This document shows positions 40,815 through 47,217 of a stretch of 47,217 nucleotides of DNA, piece after piece (within the stretch, counting starts at the first letter, position 1; each line of letters opens with the position of its first letter). Origin of the DNA: Bacillota bacterium. Its GTDB lineage: Bacteria > Bacillota > Bacilli > Bacillales > Cytobacillaceae. The stretch lies in assembly GCA_030705955.1 (NCBI GenBank), contig JAUZPL010000031.1, positions 1 to 47,217 of the forward strand, in the 5' to 3' direction. Under the pieces are notes generated by a model. It was not told the origin of the DNA and did no database searches. It was given only the letters and a program-made list of their open reading frames with translations. The position numbers were made by a program, and so were the translations under genes.

Positions 40815-41957
40815 ATGAACATTGTTATTGCACCTGATTCCTTTAAAGGATCCTTAACAAGTGTTGAAGCAGCAAATGCAATGTGCTATGGAATAAAAAA
40901 GGTTTTTCCTGAAGCAAACTGTTTGAGTATCCCTTTGGCTGATGGCGGGGAAGGTACAATTGATGCAGTGTTAGCTGTTTTTGGCGGAGAAAAGATAGTT
41001 AAAAATGTCCATGACCCGCTTGGGAGGCTAATGGATGCTCCATTTGGATGGATTGAAAAAGAAAAAATTGCTGTCATTGAAATGGCTGCAGCTTCTGGTT
41101 TACCTATTCTAACGAAGGAAGAGCTTAACCCGTTGTTAGCAACAACCTATGGAACTGGAGAATTAGTCAGATATGCTTTAGATTATAAGCCGGAGCATCT
41201 CATTATAGGTATTGGTGGAAGTGCTACGGTTGATGGAGGAACTGGCTTCTTCCAAGCTCTAGGTGTTCGTTTTTATGATAGCGAAGGAAATACGGTGGAC
41301 GGGAATGGAGCATCCCTGCAAACAATAAAGGAAATTGATGCAAGTAATTTAGACCCAAGGCTACAGGGATTAAAAATAACGGTTATGTCAGATGTCGTGA
41401 ATCCACTTTTAGGGGAAACTGGAGCCATTTATATTTTTGGTAAACAAAAAGGGGTTAAGGTTGAAGAGTTTCCGCAATATGATAGGTGGATGGCAAATTT
41501 TGCAGAAGCAGTAAATAAGTGCGTAGGCAAGGATGAAAGGGATTCGAGTGGAAGTGGTGCAGCTGGCGGTCTAGGATATTCACTTCAATCTTTCCTTACT
41601 TTAGATATGAAAAGTGGCTTTTCCTTAATAGCTGAAATGAGTCAATTAGAGGAAAAAATTAAAGAGGCTAGGATTGTATTTACTGGAGAAGGAAAAACAG
41701 ACGCATCTTCTTTATTTGGTAAAGTGCCAGTAGGAATTGCCAATATTGCTAAGCGATATAATATCCCATGTGTTTCCTTTGCTGGTGCTATTGAAGGTGA
41801 TTTTTCTAGGTTTGAGGAGGAAGGAATTTCCCTTACTGCTCCAATAGTCGATTCCCCCATACAGTTAGAAGATGCAATGGAAAATGCTGCATTCTTACTT
41901 GAAAAGTCTGCCTATCGTGTGATGAAAGCTATGAAAATTGGAAGTGGACTAAGGTAA
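40815..41957 (+). CDS. glxK: glycerate kinase (GarK/GlxK family)
   Basis: 380-aa ATP:glycerate phosphotransferase of glycerate kinase type 1, which makes 2- or 3-phosphoglycerate. Family blocks are MNIVIAPDSFKGSLTSVEAA, IPLADGGEGTIDAVL, VIEMAAASGLPIL, LIIGIGGSATVDGGTGFFQA and SGAAGGLGYSL. The start is ATG 40815, about 9 bases after GGTGG; the in-frame TTG 40800 has no such site. In this cluster it would route glycerate formed from related acids into lower glycolysis. It lies between the transporter terminator and the thiamin riboswitch, with a small AGATTG/CAATCT hairpin (about 41977-41995) downstream. Confidence 0.93.
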   Translation: MNIVIAPDSFKGSLTSVEAANAMCYGIKKVFPEANCLSIPLADGGEGTIDAVLAVFGGEKIVKNVHDPLGRLMDAPFGWIEKEKIAVIEMAAASGLPILTKEELNPLLATTYGTGELVRYALDYKPEHLIIGIGGSATVDGGTGFFQALGVRFYDSEGNTVDGNGASLQTIKEIDASNLDPRLQGLKITVMSDVVNPLLGETGAIYIFGKQKGVKVEEFPQYDRWMANFAEAVNKCVGKDERDSSGSGAAGGLGYSLQSFLTLDMKSGFSLIAEMSQLEEKIKEARIVFTGEGKTDASSLFGKVPVGIANIAKRYNIPCVSFAGAIEGDFSRFEEEGISLTAPIVDSPIQLEDAMENAAFLLEKSAYRVMKAMKIGSGLR

Positions 41958-42006
41958 GATAGAGGGGAAATGGTTTAGATTGCCAAAATCAATCTGCTTT
42001 ACACCA

Positions 42007-42035
42007 TTGTATTTTGTGCTATAGTTAAATAGGAT
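42007..42035 (+). promoter_or_regulatory. possible promoter of the thiamin salvage operon
   Basis: TTGTAT (42007-42012), 17 bases, TAGGAT (42030-42035), ending about 20 bases before the TPP riboswitch. Moderate match; position supports it. Confidence 0.45.
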
Positions 42036-42056
42036 TTTAATTGAATATGTTTTTTG

Positions 42057-42147
42057 AATTTCACTAGGGGAGCCATAGGCTGAGACGGGACGTTGTCCTA
42101 AACCCTTTGAACCTGAACTGGTTAATACCAGCGGAGGGAAGTTGAAA
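42057..42147 (+). ncRNA. TPP (THI-box) riboswitch
   Basis: The conserved core is present in order: AGGGGAGCC, GGCTGAGA, the ACCCTTTGAACCTGA segment, CTGGTTAATACCAG and CGGAGGGAAG. P1 is formed by TTTCA-CT (42059-42065) and AG-TTGAAA (ending 42147). The same GTTGAAA (42141-42147) can instead pair with TTTCAAC (42183-42189) next to the terminator. TPP binding would therefore favour P1 and the downstream terminator, reducing expression of the salvage operon. Confidence 0.97.
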
Positions 42148-42186
42148 GATTGAAATTTGTCTATTTTTCCTTTTGACATTATTTTC

Positions 42187-42224
42187 AACCCGTTCATTCT
42201 CCGGATATGAACGGGTTTTTATTT
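42187..42224 (+). terminator. riboswitch-controlled terminator
   Basis: AACCCGTTCAT (42187-42197) and ATGAACGGGTT (42207-42217) form a perfect 11-bp stem followed by TTTATTTTTTC. It is the expression platform of the TPP riboswitch. Confidence 0.92.
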
Positions 42225-42254
42225 TTTCTATTTTATCACTTAAGGGGTGATTGG

Positions 42255-43547
42255 ATGAAACTAAATGCTGATGAATTAAAAGGGTTGATTTCCAAAGCGG
42301 TTGAGCATCGAAAAGATGAATTGATTGCATTATTGACAGATCTTATTGCCTATCCGACGGTAAGTCCCCCTGCTCGAAATACAAATGACGTACAAGATTT
42401 TGTAAAAGAGTATTTGATTCATTTAGGATTTGAAACGGATAAATGGGATGTTTATCCGGGGGATCCGAATGTCGTTGGTAGTTTAAAAGGGGAAGACTCT
42501 GACCGTTATAAAAGCTTGATTATAAATGGTCATGTAGACGTAGCGGAAGTTGGAGATGAAAAGGAATGGGATGCCTCTCCTTTTAAGGCATATATAAAAG
42601 ACTCTTATATTTATGGCCGTGGTGTAGCAGATATGAAGGGTGGAATTGCTTCGGCTCTTATGGCTATTACAATTTTAAAAGAGCTAGGAATTCCACTAAA
42701 AGGTGATCTTCAATTTCAATCCGTTATTGGTGAAGAAGTCGGAGAGGCTGGGACACTCGCTTGTACCCAGAGGGGTTACTATGCTGACTATGCCGTGGTG
42801 GTTGATACAAGTGACTTACATATTCAAGGGCAGGGCGGTGTCATTACTGGATGGATTACCATCCAGAGTAAAGAGACTTACCACGATGGTATTCGGCGTA
42901 AGATGATTCATGCTGGTGGCGGTATAAAAGGAGCAAGTGCCATCGAGAAAATGATGAAGATCGTTTCAGGCCTTCAAGAGCTTGAAAGACATTGGGCTGT
43001 TACAAAGCACTATGAAGGGTTTGCTCCAGGTTCAAACACCATTAATCCAGCTGTAATTGAAGGAGGCAGGCATGCTGCATTTATTGCGGATCGCTGTGCC
43101 CTATGGGTGACCGTTCATTTTTATCCAAATGAGGATTATGAAGAAGTGATAAGGGAAATTGAAGAGCATATTGGCTTTGTTGCTGCAGCTGATCCTTGGT
43201 TAAAGGAGAATCCACCACAATTTAATTGGGGTGGTAAATCAATGATTGTTGATCGAGGTGAGATTTTCCCATCTTTAGAAATTGATCCTCTTCATCAAGG
43301 GGCTCAATGTTTAACTACTGCATTTGAAAAAATGTTAGTGAAAAAACCAACTATTGGCATGTCCTCCACTGTAACAGACGCGGGATGGCTGGGTAGGGCT
43401 GGAATTCCAACTGTTATTTTTGGGCCTGGTAAGTTGGAAAACGCCCACGCTGTAAACGAAAAGCTTGAAGTGGGCCAGCTCCTTGATTTTACAAAGGTGT
43501 TAGCATTATTTATTGCCGAGTGGTGTAACAAGGGAAAGGAGGAATAG
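42255..43547 (+). CDS. ylmB: N-formyl-4-amino-5-aminomethyl-2-methylpyrimidine deformylase, M20 family
   Basis: Zinc-dependent amidohydrolase of the ArgE/DapE (M20) family, 430 aa. It removes the formyl group from the pyrimidine breakdown product of thiamin before TenA acts. Metal-site motifs are SLIINGHVDVAEVGD (His, Asp), YGRGVADMKGGIASALMAI (Asp), and SVIGEEVGEAGTLA (Glu-Glu). The C-terminal MSSTVTDAGWLGRAGIPTVI and PGKLENAHAVNEKLEV (His) complete the site. ATG 42255 follows AAGGGGTGATTGG; the in-frame ATG 42207 lies within the terminator stem. Riboswitch control and the tenA-thiZXY neighbours identify YlmB rather than a general peptidase. Confidence 0.9.
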   Translation: MKLNADELKGLISKAVEHRKDELIALLTDLIAYPTVSPPARNTNDVQDFVKEYLIHLGFETDKWDVYPGDPNVVGSLKGEDSDRYKSLIINGHVDVAEVGDEKEWDASPFKAYIKDSYIYGRGVADMKGGIASALMAITILKELGIPLKGDLQFQSVIGEEVGEAGTLACTQRGYYADYAVVVDTSDLHIQGQGGVITGWITIQSKETYHDGIRRKMIHAGGGIKGASAIEKMMKIVSGLQELERHWAVTKHYEGFAPGSNTINPAVIEGGRHAAFIADRCALWVTVHFYPNEDYEEVIREIEEHIGFVAAADPWLKENPPQFNWGGKSMIVDRGEIFPSLEIDPLHQGAQCLTTAFEKMLVKKPTIGMSSTVTDAGWLGRAGIPTVIFGPGKLENAHAVNEKLEVGQLLDFTKVLALFIAEWCNKGKEE

Positions 43548-43551
43548 CATC

Positions 43552-44223
43552 ATGAAATTTTCGGAAACTCTGCTCGAAAGGGTGAAGGATATATGGGAGA
43601 AAACTCACCAACATCCTTTTGTCGTGGGATTAGGAAGCGGACAGCTGCCAGTAGAATCATTTATTCGTTATATGAAACAGGACTATGTCTTTTTAATCGA
43701 TTACGCTAAACTATTTGCATTTGGTTCAGTTAAAGCAAGGGATTTGGGAACGATGGCGGCCTTTGCTAAATTACTGCATGAAACCCTTCATGGGGAAATG
43801 GAATTGCACCGCCAATACGCCTTGGAATTTGGTATTACCTCTCAACAGCTAGAGGAAACAAAACCAACCCCTATTAACCTAGCTTATACAAGATACATGC
43901 TAAGTGTGGCACAAAATGGTTCGTTGGAAGAACTTATCTCAGCATTGCTTCCTTGTATGTGGAGCTATTGGGAGATTGGGAAGCTGCTTTTGAAATACTA
44001 TCCAAATGCTACTGAACACTCCCGATATGGGGAATGGATAAAAATGTATTCCTCAAATGAATTTGGAGAACTAGCTACTTGGTTAATAAACCTATTGGAT
44101 CAGTTGACTGTCGGAAAGCCGGATTGGGAATTAAGAGTTTTAGAGGAACATTTCCTCACAACCTCAAAATTTGAATATATGTTTTGGGATATGGTTTATC
44201 AGGGAGGTGATTGGCCTGTTTGA
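43552..44223 (+). CDS. tenA: aminopyrimidine aminohydrolase / thiaminase II
   Basis: Cytoplasmic all-helical enzyme (223 aa) that hydrolyses 4-amino-5-aminomethyl-2-methylpyrimidine to hydroxymethylpyrimidine (HMP), the salvage branch of thiamin synthesis. Catalytic C135 lies in ALLPCMWSYWEIG. D44 (YMKQDYVFLIDYAKLF) and Y112 (NLAYTRYM) occupy the positions known from Bacillus subtilis TenA, and the C-terminal EEHFLTTSKFEYMFWDMVYQ carries the Glu of the active site. Start ATG 43552 follows GGAAAGGAGGAATAGCATC; a longer in-frame extension overlaps ylmB and is not needed. It is four bases downstream of ylmB and overlaps thiZ. Confidence 0.95.
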   Translation: MKFSETLLERVKDIWEKTHQHPFVVGLGSGQLPVESFIRYMKQDYVFLIDYAKLFAFGSVKARDLGTMAAFAKLLHETLHGEMELHRQYALEFGITSQQLEETKPTPINLAYTRYMLSVAQNGSLEELISALLPCMWSYWEIGKLLLKYYPNATEHSRYGEWIKMYSSNEFGELATWLINLLDQLTVGKPDWELRVLEEHFLTTSKFEYMFWDMVYQGGDWPV

Positions 44224-44983
44224 TTCATCTATATTGGGCATAGAAAATCTTTCTTATGTTTTTCCAGGTGAAGAGAAGGAAAAATCTATTTTTCAACATG
44301 TTTCTTTGGATGTAAAACCAGGGGAGTTTGTATCTATTATAGGGTCGAGCGGTTCGGGAAAAAGTACTCTATTTAGGCTTATTGCTGGTTTATTAGAGCC
44401 TACTAGCGGCCAAATATGGATTAATGGACAGCTATCTGATAAAAGGTTGGGAAAAGTGGGGTATATGCCGCAAAAGGATTTACTTCTACCGTGGAGAACG
44501 GTCATTGATAATGTGTCATTGCCGCTTGAGCTTACAAAGGAAAATAAAAAGCAGAAATTAACTGAAATCAAGGAATGGTTGTCCCGATTTGGTTTATCGG
44601 GATATGAGAACGCCTATCCCCACGAATTATCTGGAGGGATGAAGCAGCGAGTGGCTTTCTTAAGAACCATGATGACAGGGAAGGAGCTGCTATTACTAGA
44701 TGAGCCGTTTGGTGCTCTAGATTCATTGACAAAACGAAACATGCACAGCTGGTTATTGGAGCTTTGGGGTGAATTACAAAAAACGGTTTTATTTATCACG
44801 CATGATCTAGAGGAAGCCATTTTGTTAAGTGATCGAATTTATTTGCTTCCAGGGAGAAACAAACCGTTTATTCAGGAAGTAAACGTTGACTTGCCAAGAC
44901 CAAGAAATTCAGAGCTCATTTATCAATCTGAATTTATTGGAATGAGAAAAGAACTGGAGTGGCTGATTCGTGATGAAAGGTAA
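44216..44983 (+). CDS. thiZ: ABC transporter ATPase for thiamin pyrimidine precursor, probable CTG start
   Basis: 255-aa ATPase of the nitrate/taurine/thiamin-pyrimidine importer type. Walker A is GSSGSGKST, Q-loop VGYMPQKDLLLPWRT, signature LSGGMKQRVAFLRTM, Walker B LLLLDEPFGALD and H-loop FITHD. No ATG or TTG is suitably placed: GGGAGG (44202-44207) lies exactly eight bases before CTG 44216, which would give (M)FDSSILGIENLSYVFPG, the expected N-terminus. GTG 44207 is in frame but sits inside the ribosome binding site. The gene overlaps the end of tenA by eight bases, suggesting coupled translation. Confidence 0.88.
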   Translation: MFDSSILGIENLSYVFPGEEKEKSIFQHVSLDVKPGEFVSIIGSSGSGKSTLFRLIAGLLEPTSGQIWINGQLSDKRLGKVGYMPQKDLLLPWRTVIDNVSLPLELTKENKKQKLTEIKEWLSRFGLSGYENAYPHELSGGMKQRVAFLRTMMTGKELLLLDEPFGALDSLTKRNMHSWLLELWGELQKTVLFITHDLEEAILLSDRIYLLPGRNKPFIQEVNVDLPRPRNSELIYQSEFIGMRKELEWLIRDER

Positions 44984-45740
44984 AGTAAAAAAGTGGGCTA
45001 GTGACTATGGGCTTTTCCTTTTAGTGATCCTTGCTCTTTTAAGCATATGGGAGTGGGTTGTGGAAAAAGGATTCATTCCATCCTTCATACTGCCCTCTCC
45101 AACAGCTATTTGGAAGTCGTTAGTTGAAAATGAGCAGATATTATTGCAGGTGCATTTGCCAGCCACACTTGAAGAGGTGTTAATTGGTTTTTTTCTTTCC
45201 ATTATTGGTGGTGTGTTTTTAGGAGTAGCCATGCACTTTTCAAGGATATTAGAAAAAATTCTTTATCCGTTTCTGGTTATTTCACAAACCATTCCCTTGA
45301 TTGCCATTTCACCCATTTTTATCATGTGGTTTGGCTATTCCATTTGGAGTAAAATTGCTGTCACTATTTTAACAGCCTTCTTTCCTATTGTTGTTAGTAC
45401 ATATGATGGGCTTAAGGCAGGAGGAAATGAATACCAGGAATTGTTATTGACTATGGGTGCAAATCGCTTTCATATCTTCAAAAAAGTTCAAATTCCAATG
45501 GCATTGCCCAATTTCTTATCGGGTTTAAAGATGTCGGTTGTATACTGTGTGGTTGGAGCAACGATTGGTGAATGGCTCGGAGCAAGTGAAGGACTTGGCT
45601 ATTTTAGCCGAAGGATGTCTGGGAATTTGCAGGCGGATGCAGTCTTTGCAGCGATATTCCTGCTTTCGTTGCTTGGTATTGTGTTATTCCTAATCATTAG
45701 TTTACTAGAAAAGCTACTTTTAAAAAACAAACTGAGATGA
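44970..45740 (+). CDS. thiX: ABC transporter permease for thiamin pyrimidine precursor
   Basis: 256-aa permease with six predicted helices: first helix YGLFLLVILALLSIWEWVVE, then FILPSPTAIWKSL, the motif shared by taurine/nitrate/ThiX permeases. The cytoplasmic EAA loop reads LLLTMGANRFHIFKKVQIPM ALP, which contacts the ATPase. Start GTG 44970 or ATG 44973, both within the last codons of thiZ; the upstream GGAGTGG serves either. Together with ThiZ and ThiY it forms the importer for N-formyl-aminopyrimidine. Confidence 0.9.
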   Translation: MMKGKVKKWASDYGLFLLVILALLSIWEWVVEKGFIPSFILPSPTAIWKSLVENEQILLQVHLPATLEEVLIGFFLSIIGGVFLGVAMHFSRILEKILYPFLVISQTIPLIAISPIFIMWFGYSIWSKIAVTILTAFFPIVVSTYDGLKAGGNEYQELLLTMGANRFHIFKKVQIPMALPNFLSGLKMSVVYCVVGATIGEWLGASEGLGYFSRRMSGNLQADAVFAAIFLLSLLGIVLFLIISLLEKLLLKNKLR

Positions 45741-45763
45741 GACTAAGGAAGGATGATTATTCT

Positions 45764-46765
45764 ATGAAAAAAGGATTTATTGCTATTTTAAGTATGTTCG
45801 TACTTTTGCTTGGCGCATGCAGTACAGGAAATACTGTTACTAATGCTGGAGGCAAATCTAGTAAAAAACTTGAAAAAGTAACGTTAATGTTGGACTGGTA
45901 TCCAAATGCTGTACACTCCTTTCTTTTTGCAGCAAAAGAGAACGGATATTTTAAAAAACAAGGATTAGATGTGGATATTAAAATGCCTGCGGATACGAAT
46001 GACCCATTAAAGCTTGTTGCAGCAAATCAGGTTGATCTTGCCATTAGCTATCAGCCAGAAGTATTGGTGGCACGTTCTGAAAACATTCCTGTTCAATCCA
46101 TCGCTGCACTTGTTCGACATCCATTAAATCAGTTAATGGTACCTCTGGATGGCTCAATTAAATCACCAAAGGATTTAGAAGGAAAAACCATTGGTTACCC
46201 TTCAATTCCATTGGATGAAGCAATCGTACAGACAATGATTAAAACAGATGGCGGGGATCCACAAAAAATTAAAATGGTCGATGTTGGTTGGGATTTAATT
46301 CCTGCGATGGTAACAAAGAAAACAAATGCTCTTATCGGGGGATATATCAACCATGAAAAATTGTTGCTTGATAAAGAAGGACATCCAATGCGCACCTTTA
46401 ATCCAATGAATTATGGGGTTCCTGACTATTATGAATTAGTCTTGGTTGGAAGTGAACGAGGGTTAAAAGAGAAGCCAGGAGTTTTTAAGAAATTTATAAA
46501 GGCAATGACGGAAGGACAGAAATATGTTGTGGAGAATCCTGATAAAGGGTTAGCTATTCTTTTAAAACACGAGGATAAAACCTCACCACTAGATAAGGAT
46601 GTAGAAACTAAGAGTTTACAAATCCTCCTTCCTCTAATGGACGCAAAGGATCAAGCATTCGGCTATCAGGACCCAAGTACCTGGGAGAATGTTGCGAAAT
46701 GGTTATATGATAGTAAAATTATTAAAACCAAAGTAGATGCAAAGAAAGCATTTGTAAATTTGTAA
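45764..46765 (+). CDS. thiY: ABC transporter substrate-binding lipoprotein for thiamin pyrimidine precursor
   Basis: 333-aa lipoprotein of the NMT1/THI5-like family. Signal peptide KKGFIAILSMFVLLLGACST with lipobox LGAC; the Cys is the lipid anchor. The mature domain opens with VTLMLDWYPNAVHSFLFAAK, a diagnostic ThiY/THI5 block that lines the pyrimidine pocket. VDLAISYQPEVLVAR, KTIGYPSIPLDEAIVQTMIK and GVPDYYELVLVGSERGLKE follow. ATG 45764 is preceded by AAGGAAGGATGA; the in-frame ATG 45737 overlaps thiX and would displace the signal peptide. Last gene of the riboswitch operon. Confidence 0.93.
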   Translation: MKKGFIAILSMFVLLLGACSTGNTVTNAGGKSSKKLEKVTLMLDWYPNAVHSFLFAAKENGYFKKQGLDVDIKMPADTNDPLKLVAANQVDLAISYQPEVLVARSENIPVQSIAALVRHPLNQLMVPLDGSIKSPKDLEGKTIGYPSIPLDEAIVQTMIKTDGGDPQKIKMVDVGWDLIPAMVTKKTNALIGGYINHEKLLLDKEGHPMRTFNPMNYGVPDYYELVLVGSERGLKEKPGVFKKFIKAMTEGQKYVVENPDKGLAILLKHEDKTSPLDKDVETKSLQILLPLMDAKDQAFGYQDPSTWENVAKWLYDSKIIKTKVDAKKAFVNL

Positions 46766-46780
46766 TTTTATAAATGGGTA

Positions 46781-46812
46781 AAAGCTTGAGAATTTCACTA
46801 TTCTCAAGCTTT
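46781..46812 (+). terminator. hairpin after thiY
   Basis: AAAGCTTGAGAAT (46781-46793) and ATTCTCAAGCTTT (46800-46812), perfect 13 bp; no T-run follows, so it may stabilise the 3' end while the next hairpin terminates. Confidence 0.7.
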
Positions 46813-46821
46813 CAGATTGTC

Positions 46822-46870
46822 GACAAAAGGCATCGAGAGCACACGCTCTCGATGCCTTTTGTCATTTTTT
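46822..46870. terminator. strong bidirectional terminator
   Basis: A perfect 19-bp stem (46822-46840 with 46845-46863; core GGCATCGAGAGC/GCTCTCGATGCC, loop ACAC) followed by ATTTTTTG. It ends the thiamin operon on the plus strand. Confidence 0.9.
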
Positions 46871-46892
46871 GATAAGAATAATAAAAAATAGA

Positions 46893-47019
46893 TTGATTTC
46901 CGCTCCAGGTGCTTGCTTTCCGGGGGGCGTTCGCCGAGCCTCCTCGTCGCAATCGCTCCTGCGGGGTCTCGCCTGAAACGCTAATCCCCCAGGAGTCAAG
47001 CGCCTTCCGCTCCAATCAA
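46893..47019. repeat. GC-rich Bacillus-type intergenic repeat element
   Basis: The segment is strongly GC-rich compared with its surroundings and bounded by TTGATT (46893) and AATCAA (47014-47019). TTCCGCTCCA occurs twice in direct orientation (46898-46907 and 47005-47014). The internal GGGGGGCGTTCGCCGAGCC and GCGGGGTCTCGCC portions are self-complementary in part. I recognise this type of sequence as a dispersed intergenic element of Bacillaceae; it is noncoding. Confidence 0.7.
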
Positions 47020-47077
47020 CTTAGTGCGCTTCTAATAATTGACTCAAATACCTGACAAGTAAGCTTTTGAGTTCTCG

Positions 47078-47217
47078 TTAAGCAACTTGCCATGTCCAAG
47101 TCGCTAATTTCTTTAAATTCATGGCAGCAAAAGTAAGCATCGCCTGCATGGACAATTTTTTAAGCCCTCGTAGGGTTGTCCATCGCATACCATGCTTTTC
47201 CTTTGCATCAGCAAAGA
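47078..47217 (-). mobile_element. 3' end of an IS1182-family transposase gene, cut by the window edge
   Basis: The minus strand is open from the window edge to TAA (47080-47078) and encodes FADAKEKHGMRWTTLRGLKK then LSMQAMLTFAAMNLKKLATW TWQVA. This is the conserved C-terminus of IS1182-type DDE transposases, which begin this region with the catalytic-domain tail. The start lies beyond the window. About 40 bases after the stop no clear terminal inverted repeat can be confirmed without the other end. The element stands next to the GC-rich repeat, a common insertion context. Confidence 0.88.

Noticed and set aside
46812-47015. 67-aa minus-strand frame across the terminator and GC-rich repeat
   Set aside because: It spans a strong terminator stem and a dispersed noncoding repeat; its sequence is explained by them.

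Overview
The window is low-GC and has Bacillus-type signals throughout: AGGAGG-like ribosome binding sites, TTGACA/TATAAT promoters, many rho-independent terminators, a TPP riboswitch, cre-like sites, a cidR-cidAB locus and a spore-surface-like protein. It most likely comes from a chromosome of a spore-forming Bacillaceae (Bacillus/Neobacillus-like). Genus is inferred from protein character only; no rRNA or tRNA is present.

Layout. 1-3.2 kb: 3' part of a COG2509 FAD oxidoreductase, then malate:quinone oxidoreductase (mqo, minus strand). 3.6-7.0 kb: a ykcB/ykcC-like pair for lipid-linked sugar transfer to the envelope. The ykcC-like gene carries one in-frame TAG where the family has Trp, and each gene is preceded by the same four-copy, 11-nt-phased operator. 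7.0-8.8 kb: noncoding stretch with terminators, palindromic repeats, a seven-copy 52-bp tandem array and a decayed reading frame. 8.8-15.4 kb: small membrane protein, DUF4256 protein, hypothetical genes with remnants between them, P5C dehydrogenase (pruA), a GNAT enzyme and a spore-surface-like protein. 15.5-20.3 kb: remnant of an efflux adaptor gene, then an autoregulated LacI - GH31 glucosidase - PfkB kinase operon. 20.8-24.1 kb: lipoprotein, secreted coiled-coil protein, OmpR-type response regulator and histidine kinase, apparently one envelope-sensing module. 24.2-29.0 kb: NCS2 permease, proline dehydrogenase (partner of the distant pruA), and cidR-cidA-cidB. 29.2-33.8 kb: DHA2 exporter - methyltransferase - threonine-aldolase-like operon, DoxX protein, GNAT enzyme. 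33.8-35.9 kb: an ABC-F protein behind an attenuator leader. 36.2-42.0 kb: DeoR regulator - DUF1537 acid-sugar kinase - PdxA2 dehydrogenase - MFS transporter - glycerate kinase, reading as a D-threonate/D-erythronate-type catabolic cluster. 42.0-46.8 kb: a TPP-riboswitch-controlled thiamin pyrimidine salvage operon (ylmB-tenA-thiZ-thiX-thiY). 46.9 kb to end: a GC-rich Bacillus-type repeat element and the C-terminal end of an IS1182-family transposase.

How parts work together. Proline would be oxidised by the dehydrogenase at 25.7 kb and the P5C dehydrogenase at 12.3 kb; both have weak -35 regions and an identical TGATATAAT extended -10. The acid-sugar cluster would deliver DHAP (kinase plus PdxA2) and phosphoglycerate (glycerate kinase) to lower glycolysis under DeoR control. 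The thiamin operon imports degraded pyrimidine precursors and converts them to HMP when TPP is low.

The most notable signals are regulatory: the ABC-F attenuator, in which a leader reading frame covers a duplicate of a terminator arm; the twin 4x11-nt operators of ykcB and ykcC; the 10-nt-phased AACAT array at the DeoR promoter; and the 52-bp tandem array. I do not see a clearly new multi-gene defence or toxin system.
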